DNA from: Phialocephala subalpina
Taxonomy: Eukaryota; Ascomycota; Leotiomycetes; Helotiales; Mollisiaceae
Assembly: GCA_900073065.1 (NCBI GenBank)
Contig: FJOG01000051.1
Span: forward strand, 6,997-70,996
Direction: 5' to 3'
Length of the DNA stretch: 64,000 nucleotides
Position numbers and translations under genes: made by a program. Below, in pieces: positions 27,003 through 40,321 of the stretch. How positions within the stretch are numbered: the first letter of the stretch is position 1; every line of letters begins with the position of its first letter. The notes below the pieces were generated by a model, which was not told the origin of the DNA, made no database searches, and saw only the letters and a list, made by a program, of their open reading frames with translations.

Positions 27003-30000
27003 CTTTTGCTAAAGAGAGCTGTAACATTTGATCTTCTCTAAATGAAAGGAGAATGTTAAAATATTATTTTCTTCAGGTTAAGATTGACACGCGCTGGACG
27101 CAACTACGTGGCTAAGCTTGATTGGCTGATTAATAGATCGAATCTTACGCGACTCTGATCGCAAGAGACGTGCTACCTCTAGGTAATCATCCCTACTTGT
27201 TGAGACAGATGGCGAGAGAAGTACTACCTGAGATATCGAAAAGTGAACGTGGGGCGCGAAAATTGGGATGGACTTGGAAGAATCATCTCTGTCGGAACAA
27301 AAGTCGAGCATTTTCGCCGAGTCACATTAGGTCACGTGTTTCACGTGATATACTAATCTAGTACGTGACCTACTAGCTAGCGTATAAGGGGAGCTCGTGT
27401 AGGAAGGGTAGTGATTTTTGGCGGCCGTGCATATCTTGTTTCGAAGTAAGAAGTTGTTTATATTAGTAATCCTCTAATAAGAATTAATAATAATAAATAA
27501 GTAAACGATCAGACGGCAAGCCCGCATTGGGCAATGCGCGGCACACGGGCCCAAGCGCCGCTCCCTCTCGGGTACAAAGGCCCCTCTTACCACATCAAGT
27601 CTCCAGCTGACCAGCCGCATATTTGGCAATATCATGGCTGATTGTAACTGCCCGTGTCGCCATATTCTTTCTTATCTGCGCCTCAGGGAGGGCAGCGAGC
27701 CGGCCCGCAGGCGCCTTATCTGAGTATTTGTTGCAACCTTTCCCTTTTAGTGGCGGCTTACATGAGGGAATTCTTTTACTGGCTTACTTGAATAATCAGT
27801 CTTCGAATAGTTGGGCAGCGCCTTTCAAGTAATACACGTGCGTGGTTTTGGTTGGCCGGGAGAAGTGAATGAGGCTTAGGACAGTGCATCAACGGGAACT
27901 GCCACTCTCTGTACATAGCCAATAAAAAAGGATTCCTCACCTCCCTGTTTATGGATTAATTCTTTCGCCATTCGTATCTTTTAGATAATTAACACGCCGG
28001 ATGGACCACCCATCAGGGAAGTGGTGCTTCTTCGGCTCACCGATACCGCCTCAAACTTCGAGATCGAGTAGTGCAACAATAGAGTGAGCTTGGTGACGAA
28101 AATTGTCTAGCATCGAGCAAAATCACAAGGGTCGGAAGCGGTTGGCTGCATCACATGTTCAAATGCATGCATCTGAGACCAGTATTGATAGAGGAAGGCT
28201 GCACTGCGTCCACTCGAGATCATTCCAAAAGAACCGCAATCCAAGCCAAAACCAACCAAGACAGCTGTGGCCGCATCCGATCTTGGTGGATGGCCGACGC
28301 CGACAGGTAGAAGGCCGAAATCGACTGCAGACTGGCTGGACACATGGATGAAGCGAGGGTGAGAGTCCAGCAGTAAAGAGATATGATGATGAATCCGAAA
28401 CACCTTCAAACGTTGAGGAGGAAAGTTGTCTGTGGCGAAGAGGGCAAAAGAAGGCATTGATCGCGAGTATGATTAAGGCACAAAACAGGCTAGTGGAACC
28501 TTGGAAAGTCTGAAAGTAAGAGCCATAGGGCAACCTGAGCAGGTCGAGGACGAATTGATGATGCTGCCGACCTTCAAAACATCAAGGAATGTCCCACGAA
28601 ATCATCGAGTTCGAATACTTGCAACTGGTTCCTCTCATAGCGTCCGAGACAGATTCTGTGCTCCTTGACGAGGGACAACTGACATGAAAATCTGATCTCG
28701 TGTTGCAATTCGCAATCAAAACAGATCTGCCAGTTCCCGAGATCCTCGATGGTGGACTGCCTATTCAGACTGGTACTGACGTAGATTCTTCCCAACCTCG
28801 ATTGGAGGAGGTTGAGAAGTTGCGAGAACTCACTGTAGGGGTCTCGATGACCGCAAGAAATCGAAGACCTATATTATCGTTCGATATTTGAGCCTGCATA
28901 AGCCCAACAGGCCGATAGGTGACCAAATTTTGCATACACGCCAAACATCCTCTATTCCGAGAACAACGTCTGTATCATATGCATGAAAAAGCAGTCATTG
29001 GACCCAGGGTGAGCTGATGAGACTGATATTCGTTGTTGGCTCTATCCTTGGTTGGATTGTAGGCACGCCTTGGACAGTTTGGTTCCACTTTCCAGTTGCA
29101 ATTGAACACTAGTTGAGGTTTCGAGCAGCGACACGCGGAAACATTTCGAGCTGACAAATTGAATGAGGGCAATGCGATAATGACCAGGGAAGGCGACTCA
29201 GCAGGAACTTTAAGATTGAACAAATAGCAGCAGCACAATCTCAAGGTATTCAGGGAGTCTTCTGTCTCGGGCCAGGTACTCATGCATTCAACTTGTTTCA
29301 CGAGGAGCTTGCATCCTTGCTGATAAGAGAGTCCCATGCCGTCCAGCTTGTGCAGATGCAGAAGAACACCATGGTAAGAAAGACCTTCATGATCACGCCA
29401 AACTGGGCTGCTTTCGAATGAAGTCGTCAACGAACGGCACTAGAGGTGAGTCGGAAGGCTGGCCTGCTCAGCGATCTTAATCGCCATAACACTCCATCTT
29501 CAATCGTGTCTGCGAATAGCAGCTACGACCGGTATAAGGACACAAACAAGCTGCGCCACGCGAATGAGATCTCTTTTGGCTGTTGCGAGCCCACTGCGGT
29601 CGCTAGACCCATTCAAGCTGGAGAGGAAATCTCAATACCTAGATAGCCTGCCTTTAACCAGCACCCAAAATAAACAAGCCCGCGAAAAGAGGTCCTTGAT
29701 AACATGCACCAAAAGCGAAGTTCACAGTTCTTCTGATGACCTCATCGAGCAGACCAAAGCGACCACTGCCCTACCAAGAACATTAAGGTTTCGATCATCA
29801 TCCAATACACTGTGCGGAGCACATCCAACAAAACAACTAGCTCCTAGAGAAACTAAAACCGCCGCTGCACCACGGAAGAATATCGAGGTTCCGATCAACG
29901 CATACCGCGAAAGGCACCAAGGCCCCCAAGAAATCCAAGCACATGTTGACACAGAGAGACGAGAGGCATCGATGGGGAAACTCGATATCGAGAAAACCGG

Positions 30001-33000
30001 AACCACTTGTACTCCATAATTGCTGAAGCTCCCATGAGGCCTTGCTTCGAGATGCAAGACGATGACAACTACCACAATTTTAACAAGAAGCCTCGTTCGA
30101 AAGAGAGCCTCAGCACAGCCTAGGAGCAGGCGAAAGAATTACGGCAACAGAAGTGATGCCACGGTCGGCAATAGACATGAATTCAGGCGAAACAGATATT
30201 GAAATGAGAGAGCTTGATTCAGCAGGATCTTCACTTGGGCGAGAAGAAGCAAACAGATGAATCATGAGCTGCTCGTGGAATAAAGTCCCCGGAGTTACAT
30301 GCATCAAAAAGCAGAGAGACCTTATGCTGAGGCATTAATGTATCAAATCGTTGCGGTGGAAGAGGCAGAGTGTCTATCCATTCTAGCGGGATTGTTGAAA
30401 ACAGGTTGCTGTGTCATGCCTTCCGCCAGAGGACCGACTCTCGCCGGAAAGCCCCCTTCTCATGCAGTACGTGCTGCTCCATTCCTTCAAGTGGGGAACG
30501 CTTCACTTGAAGCTTGAACCAGACAATTAATCCACAGAGGATGAATGCTCAGTCTGCCCGTTTCACCGCTTCTGCTTCCTCCGCCTTGAGGCTAGTGTCT
30601 CCATCCTCTAGAAGCGCTCTGCATGTTATGATGTCTTGTATCTGTCCATCGTTCCCGACCTGATGCTGCTGGTGCTGCTGCTTGTCCATTCCCTGCCTCC
30701 ACAGTGTCCAGCGACGCCAATCCATCGTGTTTTTCTTTGGTCTCGTTCGTGCTCTACGAAGGCTATCGAAACAGCTCGAGGTGACGTCGCAGATGTTGAG
30801 CTCTCGTTCTTGGATGCTGGCAAGCTGGAGGGACTCAATTCAACTCAGCGCTGCATCTCCCAAAGACCTTGGTTTCTGCACAGGTTGCACCAGCGTTGGT
30901 GCCCCGAGTTACGGCAGCTCCCACAAACCGCTATTCTTCGAACCAAGCTCGGATTTTGTCACGGTATCGATATCAACCAAGTGTAGTATACCAAAACCCA
31001 GATCAGAGTCTGCCATGCCTTTTCCTCGGTTTAATTTATCGTGTAGCTTCTCAACTTTGTCCCAAGTGTGCTATCCATCTCCTCGCGCGAGATCTCGGTG
31101 CTTCGAAAGAGGAGGGTGGTCGGGACCGGAGAAATGGAATCGCGGGACTTTGATTCTCTTCGCTCTTTCTATCAAGGTCAGTATCGTGTGAACACTGGGG
31201 CACTGTTCATGATGCCTGCTCGAACGTACCGCAAGCAAAAGAGGTGGCGGGGTCACTGCCAGTGAAAGACCTTGGGCATGTTGACTAGTGGGTTCGCACG
31301 AGGAAGTGTGAGCGCGAGCCCATCCTAGGGTACAAGGAACGTCTGCAGATGGGATTCTGTTGTTGACCTTGTTCATTGTGGTCGAGTAGGCATTGGGGAA
31401 AAAATTGTACGTTCGGTTTTGCGACTTTAGTTTCGGGCCCGAAAATTAGACTGATTTAAGAGCCGACACCCTTAAATCCGAATCAGCTTTCACTGCTTGG
31501 AGCTTCACGAACATTTCTTCTGCCAAATGACGGCCATTCTACGCAACTTCCAGCATCTTGCAGACTCGCGATCAGCCAAAAAATCGTTCCCTCCTCACAC
31601 CGTTCGCGATATTTGATTTCTCGTCGAACATCCTTGTAGGGGTCCAGCAGAGGGAGCCTGCGATTGGGAACCTCAGGAGACGAAGCTGTCATACCACAGA
31701 GCCAAGCACTACTATATATTGCACGGCACCCAGCTAGTCTCGGAATATGCGCCATACCCTGTTAAAGGTGTTAGCCAGTAAAGCCTTAGGGAGGACTCTC
31801 CTCTGGTGAGCAAGCCGAATATTCTCAAGACATCCTAGCTGATTGCATCGCTATTGAAGCAGGAGATACCGGACTTCCGACTGTTTAACACTTCTTCTCT
31901 CCATTCGTAACGTGGCAACTGAGGAACGGTAGATGTGTAGGAGCTTTGTGGACAACAGGAATCGAACTACGCGTCTTGGGAATGGATCCGCCAACACCCA
32001 CATCTCGACTGAGGCGGAAGGCTCAGGTTCAGGATGATAAGTCGTCTAGAGAGAGCAACGTCGAGTAATCTCCATAGATCTCTTGCGGAAGATCATTACA
32101 CCAACTTCACTATGGCTTGGCGACCCGACCTTCGAGCTTGTGCACGAAATAATCTTTGGAACAAATTCAAGACCGTCTCTCCTCCCATCACCAACGACAA
32201 GCGCATCCGACATCTCCACATGCTACACGGAAGGGATGACAGGGCGCGGGAGCAGTTTGGACGATAGGTAGGCTCTCCAAGCACGATTCTTCGCAGATGT
32301 CTGACCTGAATTCAGTGACTGTGCCGCTTCATTGTCGAGAAGACGAAGACTTTTCGAGCGATCGCTGGACTGCCTCTGCCATTCTCATGCCGCCCTCTAA
32401 GGCCAAACACGAACATTCATACTGGAAATCGAACTTTGGTGGAATCGCATCCTTATGTCTGGAGTCGGAAGGCGGATATTATTGCGGAAATATTGTTGGG
32501 ATGGAGCTGGAACTTTTTGGACGCCCACACCAAGGTGCTTGCTACGAACAGTGGATGACAGGGCAGCCAAGGCAGTCAAGGCGTGGAAGTGTTCCTACAA
32601 GACCGGCGTCAATTCATGTATACCAGGGAACGGATGAAGGAGAATGGGCTTCGATTAAAGCAGATCTTAGGCCATGAATAAATCTCTTCGTCCTCTTCAA
32701 GCACTGGGCCTCTTTGTCATGACCGTTGATGTGTCCCTTCATCATGGCCTATTGTCCTTCGTTATCTTATAAACAAATTCGAAATCGCTGAGATGGATGA
32801 TGCTCCGATTTCGACGAGGTCCTGGTGGCAGATGGAAACGCCGCATTGTTTCTTCTGGGAAATTCATGATCAGAGACTTTGTCTCGAGGCTCACACATTT
32901 CATGTCTTGAAGAGACTAGATGAGATTTGGGTGTCTGATGCAGGCATTCGCCACTACCACATTCACGCTTCGAATTGCGACTATGGCTCTATGTTGCATT

Positions 33001-36000
33001 CAGCTCATCAGCACCGCCAGAGATGTGCGGAATTGCGGATCAAGTCAGACTTTGCAGTCAAAGAGGAATCTCCAGGAGGACACAGCTACATCTCCTCCAG
33101 ATTGGTGTCTTATTCCATCTCTATCGCGAGTGCAGATATCCTTCTCCGTGTCAGACAGCTCATCAGACTTGATCCCAAGGAGGGGCATCGTTCTTCGAGC
33201 GCATAAACGAGAAGCTACACGAGCTCCCGGATAGCACGCTGGTTGCTGTGGACGCCTCAGTTTTCCACCGTTGCAGGATGCCTCTAACCCCACGGCTCGT
33301 GCTGGTTCGGTCTCCTCTCCCATACCTCTCTGTTAGCAGGCCGTCTCGGGACCCATGGCTGACCTCACGCCCGGCCAACTCTCGGTGCCGTATGTGGTGG
33401 AGCTCACACCCATACATCTGCATCTCCCTCCACTACAGTTCGTTACATCACTCAGAGGGCCATGTCGACAGCCTCGGCGATTTTGAGGGAGCGAGATGAA
33501 TACCTCCTGTCTAGGACAGAGTCTCTGAGAGCGTCATGCAGCTCTCACAGAATTCGATTTCTTGCACTAATGGCAGCTAAATTCAAGGGGCAGGGTCAGA
33601 TCACGATGTGCAGACAACCATCAATTCCTCTTAGCTGTTCTGAATCGTTCGCCATGTTATACCGTGTGGTAGATCCAGAGCAGCAAGCGCAGCTCCAGAC
33701 ATCTAGACCACATATCTCGAAGAAGTCGTACCACTGTTAGGCCCAAGTCCACAACAAAAGGTGAAATCATCCCATGTGTTGCATGTTCTCCTTTGGCCCC
33801 TCTACGGTCGAAGTAGTTGCAATTTCCCTCCTTGATCAGACTCCACGTCTCAGTCACCGGCTTCACAGCTTTCTCTGCCCCGTCGATTACTCAGTCTAAG
33901 TTCTATCTTGAATATCAATGTTATGCCTCCTTGTCGCCAAGTCTCCACTATTTGATTTGGCCATGAAACCTCATCTGCATCCATCAAGAGGCAACGTCAC
34001 CTAACTCCTGCACCATTTCACTGTATAGGGTCTCTTCTTCGGCCACAATCGCGGCGTGTAGTCGATGCTACTTAACAGCCAGGCTCAAAAAGGCCAACGA
34101 GAATCGCTTGCGGAGGTTTGTATTCTTTTCGAAGCTTTTCCAGATTCCAGATCTCGCTTTTAAGAGACCTGAGCGCCCAATGCCTTTGTTACGATTTGAG
34201 GGACAGTCGTGTCAGTCGAAGATTTCATTTTTGTGTACGGCACAATCTCCATTCGACTCGACAAATACGCTCTTGCATGGACGAGTTCCAACTGAGTCCT
34301 TCATCTCAGCTGCTCTAGTATGCCAGGTTCAAGCAGCCAATCGTGCCTCCGGCTAGCAGACGATGACAGTCATTGACAGAACTCTAAAGGAGACTTCTAG
34401 TGAAAACTATCAAAGGTCTGGAGAGAGCAATGATAGTGCAAATCGGCTTGGGCTTTGCCAATCGCTCCCAAACAGCCCGCAGGTATTCCGAGCTCCTGCC
34501 AATTCCATCCATCATGCTCAGTATCTGATCCTTTAGAGGACAATCCAAGAGGTCTTACCGTCTTGGCAGGCAGATATACTGCACGGAGCAGTTTATTACG
34601 AATGTTCTGTGCTCAGAGGACGTGAGCCGAGAAATTCCAGGCAAGAGTAGGATATTGAGGGCGTTGGTCTTAGTACTTCCGATCCTTATGACTGCTTTAC
34701 TCCCGTTCTGATTACAGGCCTGTCTTTTCTTTTCCTTTTGCGCAAGTTTCAATGTGAGAGAACGGAGACAGCCTCGACTCCTCGACACGACATTGGCTTG
34801 AAGTACATCAATTCGCCCATAATATTTCCTGCACACGCAGGTATCAAGGACCTCAGTCCCTGCTATGATGTTTTCTTTGTATTACAAGCCGGACCTTCGG
34901 GCTACCCCTGGGGAGGCATTGCAATTCAATTCAAGTCGGTAAAGGTGATAGGAGACGTGATAATGTTGATGCATTGTTCTTATTACTCAGCGGATATGCT
35001 TTGAGGTTCACAGACTTGCAGCTATTGTCTGAAGCATTGGCTTGCGATATGGCGAAACTTTCCATGAATGTGAGATTCATTATACGCTTTAACGGCTTGC
35101 TCAAGTCATTGATTCTCCTCGCGTGATTTGCCGCAGCATCGAGCGCCGATGAAGTAGGTGCGTTGCAAGGTGCAGCAGATTCAAATTTTGTCAAACAATT
35201 CTTGAGAAGATTTCCACCGCGGGACAAACGCAGCCGCTCTTCATTGACGAGAGCAAAGTACTTCCATCCAAAGTTCCAACGTTTGAGCATCTTCAGGGCT
35301 GGATGACTGGGCATCCTTATCATTGCTTGCTTACGGAAGTCGATCACAGGATCTCAGTTCTTAGCAACATTCTCAATCTCCAAGACATGTTTGCACTTTC
35401 ACAATCAGAAGTTCTTGAGGTCGGATAAGGTATTGACTAGCCCGCATGTTTCGTCTAGCCAACCTCATTCTAATGAAGTCTAGGTAACATCAACCGACCG
35501 GGCTTTTAATCACAATCGCTTTAGCCAGATAGACCATCGCGGTGTGTTTCTCTCCACTTGCGTCACACACTGGGATTCAAAGACTGTTCTAGATCCACTA
35601 CTGAAGGTCCGTATGCAGCGAACCGGTTCCTCATCGCCGGCAGTCATCGTCTTGCCCGTGTCCCGACGGCGTTCATATTTAGCGTTTGGGGACGTCGCAA
35701 ATCGTTGCTGTCATCCGAGACAAATTCTCAAACCGGCGATGAATTCAAGTCAAACCACCTGACTGTATCACGATTATCTGACGAGTGAGATTTGCTCCTC
35801 ATAAATGGACTAACTGAGATTTTATGTCAAAATCGCCTTAATTACCCTCGGAGTGTCCGCCAATTCCACAAGGAATGCTCTAAAACAAGCTAACATTCGC
35901 ATTTGACTTTGATGAAGTCATACGTAAGGGAAGAAAGGCACCCCGAGGCAGCCCTGATAAATTGAATAAAACGGGGTTTCCATGTCCCCATAAAATCCGT

Positions 36001-36859
36001 CACATTCCGTCTCAGAAATGAGATTGAGAGACTGGTGGTGCGAGAAATGGAATCATCTTCGGCCTCCGTGGTGCTATCCGGGTATCCCTCTTAGTTCGTC
36101 TCTGATCTACTATGGAGGTTGGTTCCAGAAACGAACATGGCTGCTTCTACTCTCAAAGCGCCTAAAACATATGGCTGCGACTTGTGTGTGCATCAATGAA
36201 TGCTGTGTCCATCTTGAAAGTTTTGCGTCACAACGCCACAGTAGCAGTTCTGAGCGAACTACTCCCAAGTAATCTCGAACCAGGTATGGCTCCTTCTACC
36301 TCCTTCTACTCGTGGACTGAGAGCTTGGATACTGAGGCGCCTGCCGAGGCAACTGAGAATCTATCCGGAAGAGAAGATATGAAAGGCAACATGATGGTTC
36401 ACTTCCCAACTTGGTTGGCATTGACAAAAAACTCTATTCTTATTGAATGCTACCTATTTTGCGGGGCTTAATGTTATCCAGCACAGCGGTGAGCTGACTT
36501 CAGAACATGGAGACACCTAATGCTGCGTTATGATATTATCAGCATCGAGAAACTTGCAAGGTAACCCAATCTTCCCCAAGTAGCTCAAATAATGTCCAGG
36601 GAGAATACCGCGGGCTGAACTTCTTCAATCAATGACCACACAAGACTAAAACCCCGCATAGCGTTCTCTACACAGACAGAAAGCACTCATTTCCTGTCTT
36701 GAAAAGAGAACTTCAATAGCTATAACATATATCATTCAAATACCTGTAGCATCAGAATGATGACCTAGAGACAAGCATCGCTCAATATTCCAGAGTTCGT
36801 GCCACTAGTTCACTGCAGCGACTATCCGGCATGTGTCTAAGTCCTTAATACCACATGAT
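27003..36859. other. About 9.8 kb of normal-composition DNA without a recognisable gene
   Basis: Apart from the HET promoter (27003 to about 27400), this stretch has ordinary GC but only short ORFs on both strands. None has a domain, start or splice pattern I can defend. Several frames look like worn coding sequence: 29430-28975 minus, 29564-30019 plus, 32297-32677 plus, 32793-33206 plus and 35347-34931 minus. Decayed host genes, orphan genes with several short exons, or long non-coding transcripts are all possible. An AT-rich patch with repeated AATAATAA lies at 27455-27500. Confidence 0.45.
27328..27372. promoter_or_regulatory. 10-bp inverted repeat with CACGTG boxes upstream of the HET gene
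   Basis: TAGGTCACGT (27328-27337) and its exact reverse complement ACGTGACCTA (27363-27372) flank 25 bp. Overlapping the left arm are two CACGTG palindromes at 27333-27338 and 27342-27347. The site lies about 330 bp upstream of the HET start codon. It could be a bHLH/bZIP operator or the ends of a very short element. Confidence 0.5.
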
Positions 36860-39784
36860 TTATACGCCGAAATTCATTGTCGTGTCTCCATACTGCAAAC
36901 GCCACCAACTTTCATCTGTTAATCCAAATTGCATGAAACCCAAATCTTGCGTCATAAAATCCATCCAGGCTTGCATGGCAGGCGGATCCATTTCTTCAAG
37001 CCCACTTGATCCTTGGGAGTGTGGGTCACTTTGCTCCTGAAATGTGCCCGGCCCAAGGCTCGTGGCTCCTCGATCCTGAGCTCCTCCATTATGTGATACC
37101 TGCTGTGCATCTTCTGTAGGAACTGAATCCAATTCCGAGAGCAGACTCTGCGGCTTCGTCGAGAGTTCCATAGGACTTTGGTCTGTGAAAAATAGGGGCC
37201 ATATCAGCTGCGGGAATTTATCAATTGCTGAATCATTTTCAAGAACACCTACCAGGGACAAGTTTCTGGTATATATTGCATAGGCCGCTGAGTGCGTGCT
37301 CCACTGGATGACCTCTTTTTGCAAGAATGCGCAGTGTTTCGCAGCAGAGCATCCAAGCTGCGTGTATTTCCCCATGGTCGAAGTATTGGTGTGTTTTGAG
37401 GCATATTTCAGCGAGCATTAGAACCATGGCAGCTGTGCAGACATCTTGACCTGGATGTTAGAGTCGAAACAATTCTAAGATTAAGTTTATCACCTTACAG
37501 AATGTTGTGTACCACCAAGCACCATCTGAGGCTTTGATTGTGGAGTCGTGTAACAAGTTGATAAGGTCAACTGCCGCCCCTACGCATGCAACAGACGACT
37601 GCATGTCCATCTTGGATCGAAGATTCCGTTCCTTTTGAAAGTGATTCTCGGTAGGCACACTTTGTAAGCTGTCGGGTGGAGGCTGATGTGTCTGTTGTGC
37701 TGGCCCCACCATTCGGCAGAAGCGTAGAAACGTTGGGCGGTGTAGAAGGACTCGGATATGAAGGTACCTTCAAGAATTAATGGATGAGGTGCATAGAGCG
37801 CATTTATCAAACTAACCTTGCATGGAGTACGTTGGTTTGCCGCCGAACTATCCACTGCCAGCGTTCGGGCAGACGATCTCTCATATCGATGCCCCTTTCC
37901 CAGTGGAGATAGGATGCAATTCCGTCTTCGAAGTTTGACAGTTCGTCATCAAAAGACATAACTGCTTCCAAATCAGTTGGTTGGGTATGGCTGCTGTTCT
38001 CTTGCCTTTCAAAATTGCTGTATACGCCCTGCACAGACCATGGCTTGTAAACCGTGGAAAGGATCCTTCCAAGGATGAGATATAGTTTGATCGTTTCAAC
38101 GTAAAATGTAAATTGAAATAGGGGTTTGTCCATCTCCAACAAAGATTCGTCTTCTGGTGTGACAGAGGGCAGAGGGATGATGACATGACAAGGTGTCATC
38201 ATAGGACGTCCGAGGGTTGTGCTTGTGACATTAGACTAGTCAGCTTTTGGTATCGGGGAGCGTTGTAAAGCCTACATGTCCATAAAGGCACAGCCGGACC
38301 AGATGCGGCGACGGAGTTCAACTTCACGCGGATCTCTTCGTAAACAACGATCTTCTACATGCAACCCCAAGCCTTGCCCAATTCTACATGCTAGACCTAG
38401 TGCGGTCCAGCATCGACTGGGAAATGAAGTACTTTGCAAATACTGAGCAATGATCAACAGGGTTTGCACGAGTGCAATGCTGCCGTGATCCAGAATATCA
38501 ACATGAAGAAGGCTCTTCGAACGAAGGAAGAACGTCTGTGACAGGGATTCTCGATCTTCTTGTGGGATCCCCGGGCATGATAATTGGCAACTGAGGGCAA
38601 AAATCGCATTCAAAGCACAATGAAACACGACTGTCCGAGAATCCGATACTCCGGGTGTCCCCAAGCCGAGATCATGGTCTTTCACGTCGCTCTGTAGCTC
38701 ATGATAAGGCTTCCACAAATCTTTATATGCACGAGCAAAGGATGGCTCATGGACAAAAGGATATAGAGTGTATGCCTTAGTCCAGTAGTTCTCCAATAGC
38801 GTGTCGGCTAGATCACGTGGAGGGAGCGATAGATCTCCAGACGGAGACAAACTTCCGCAAGGCTTAGAAGTGCTCAATGGGGTTCCTTTGGATAAGGGGG
38901 GCCTGGGCATGGTCGTACGCCATGGCTCGGTATCTGACCGGTCCTAGGGATAGTCTCCTTGATTTGCTGCATAAAATGCGCCGCAGAAGAACCGCCATAA
39001 AATTCGTTTCCTGCGTTCAGTGGTGAGGTACCTCGACTACCGATAAAAGATGTTGATCCCATAGCATTTACTGGACTCGATGCGTTTTCAGTGTCCGGGG
39101 CGGTGATTTTGTTCTGACAGTTCCCGCAACTGGAAGATACATAGTCCCTGGCGTTCAGAACCGTCTCTCCCGTGGCCTCAATATTCCTGCCAAGGGACTT
39201 TAGGCCCATCAAGGCGTCGGACGGAACACGATGTGTCGTTGTGGAGTGCTCTGGATGCTTAGGTGGTGAATAAGCTCCCTGCTGACTGGCCGGCGGTGGA
39301 ATTTGTCCTTCGTCATGTGCTCGATGTGGAGAGGCCGGGAGGCTCGTGTTCTCATTCTCTTGCAGTTTCCCATGTTCTGTGGTCTTGGGCTGAGAAGAGA
39401 AGGCAATCGTACGCTCTAGGCTTTGGATTCGATCAATCAGACTTTTCGTGCTCACATTCCTTCATCCAAGGTCAGCAAGTGGCTCAAAATTGCACTAGTT
39501 ACTAAGGACGTCACTTGCTCTTCTGCCCCTTCCTTTGGGCCTTCTTTCGTGTATAGACACGATCGCTGGTCGTGCAATCGCTGGCTGCAGGGCCCACATC
39601 TCGGTCTGCCACCATCGCACCTTATCTTTCGCGAACGGCAAGGGTCGCATGCTGTTGAGATCTTTCGACGCTTCTGTCGCCGAGGCGAGTCTCTCTCAGT
39701 TGGACTTGTCAACAAGGTTCGCGATTTCGCAGTCAGGGTATCGGGTGCATTGCGGGGGTGGTCGGGAGCTGTGGCTTCTTCCAT
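36860..39784 (-). CDS. Zn2Cys6 transcription factor (fungal-specific), cluster regulator
   Basis: Nuclear binuclear-zinc-cluster regulator. Seven exons fit one frame of 863 codons: 39784-39519, 39459-38939, 38885-38276, 38221-37817, 37767-37499, 37450-37253 and 37182-36860. The zinc cluster has Cys46, 49, 56, 63, 66 and 76 (core CDPCRSRKIRCDGGRPRCGP). It is followed by a dimerisation-like SLIDRIQSLERTI. The fungal_trans regulatory domain follows (LLENYWTKAYTLYPFVHEPSF near residue 290; ALGLACRIGQGLGLHVED; GRPMM). The first intron appears to be a GC-AG type (5' GCAAGT). The second intron's borders (38938-38886) are the least certain. The gene is divergent from the SDR across a 537-bp promoter rich in CGG triplets. 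Control of the neighbouring enzymes is inferred from position. Confidence 0.88.
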
Positions 39785-39906
39785 GTTTGTACCGGAATGG
39801 GTTTATGAGAGACCGGTGAAGATAAGGAGAGGGAGAGTTCTTGCATGGTCCCGTCCGGGGTATTTGATATGAAGCCGAAGCTCACGGGGGTCGGTGAAAA
39901 GCGTGG

Positions 39907-39958
39907 TCGGACGTGCGGAACGCAGCGGAACATCGCGGGATTTCTTCCGACATTCCGG
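39907..39958. promoter_or_regulatory. CGG half-site array, three copies in 10-bp phase
   Basis: CGG triplets occur at 39908, 39916, 39926 and 39936, followed by CCG at 39947 and 39955. The last three CGGs are exactly 10 bp apart, one helical turn, and two share the word CGGAAC. CGG is the standard half-site of Zn2Cys6 regulators. The array lies in the divergent promoter between such a regulator (36860-39784) and the SDR gene. Autoregulation and cluster control are inference. Confidence 0.5.
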
Positions 39959-40321
39959 TCCATCAACTCAGATCACAACTTCATGTGATATCAAAACACT
40001 CGCATCGAGTTTCCTGTGGGCTGAAAAGGTTTTCGACATCGGCGCAACTTGATCCCGTTCGGGTTTTGAAAATCCCCGACTCCAGATACCTTTGTGGGCG
40101 GAATGAAAATCGCTGAATGTACTGTATGCTGGATGTACTATGTCCGCGTTACCACCAGCAACAGGGTCAACTGCTCCGCGTGCCTACTCTGCGTCACTCT
40201 GCCTCAGCGTACATCATATTAATGCAATTGGCTGTTTCAGGATCCTCTCCTCCAACTAGATCGAACTGCATTCCTTGTCCCACTCTTCACTTGAACATTC
40301 TATGCCATCAATTGACCCAAA

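Noticed and set aside
28975..29430. 151-codon minus-strand frame
   Set aside because: The composition is plausible but it has no domain and no supporting splice or promoter context; not called as a gene.
31940..32000. GAATCGAAC-like T-arm, possible tRNA on the minus strand
   Set aside because: No matching acceptor stem or D-arm is found about 70 bases away, so no cloverleaf can be built.
34931..35347. 138-codon minus-strand frame (segment WNFGWKYFALVNEERLRL)
   Set aside because: It looks like worn coding sequence, but the upstream frame holds stops and no family can be named; kept only as part of the gene-poor region.
37201..37252. 45-bp alternative intron ending CCCGCAG in the Zn2Cys6 gene
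   Set aside because: It shifts into a frame that soon stops; the 70-bp intron ending TTTTTCACAG keeps the long frame and has a better pyrimidine tract.
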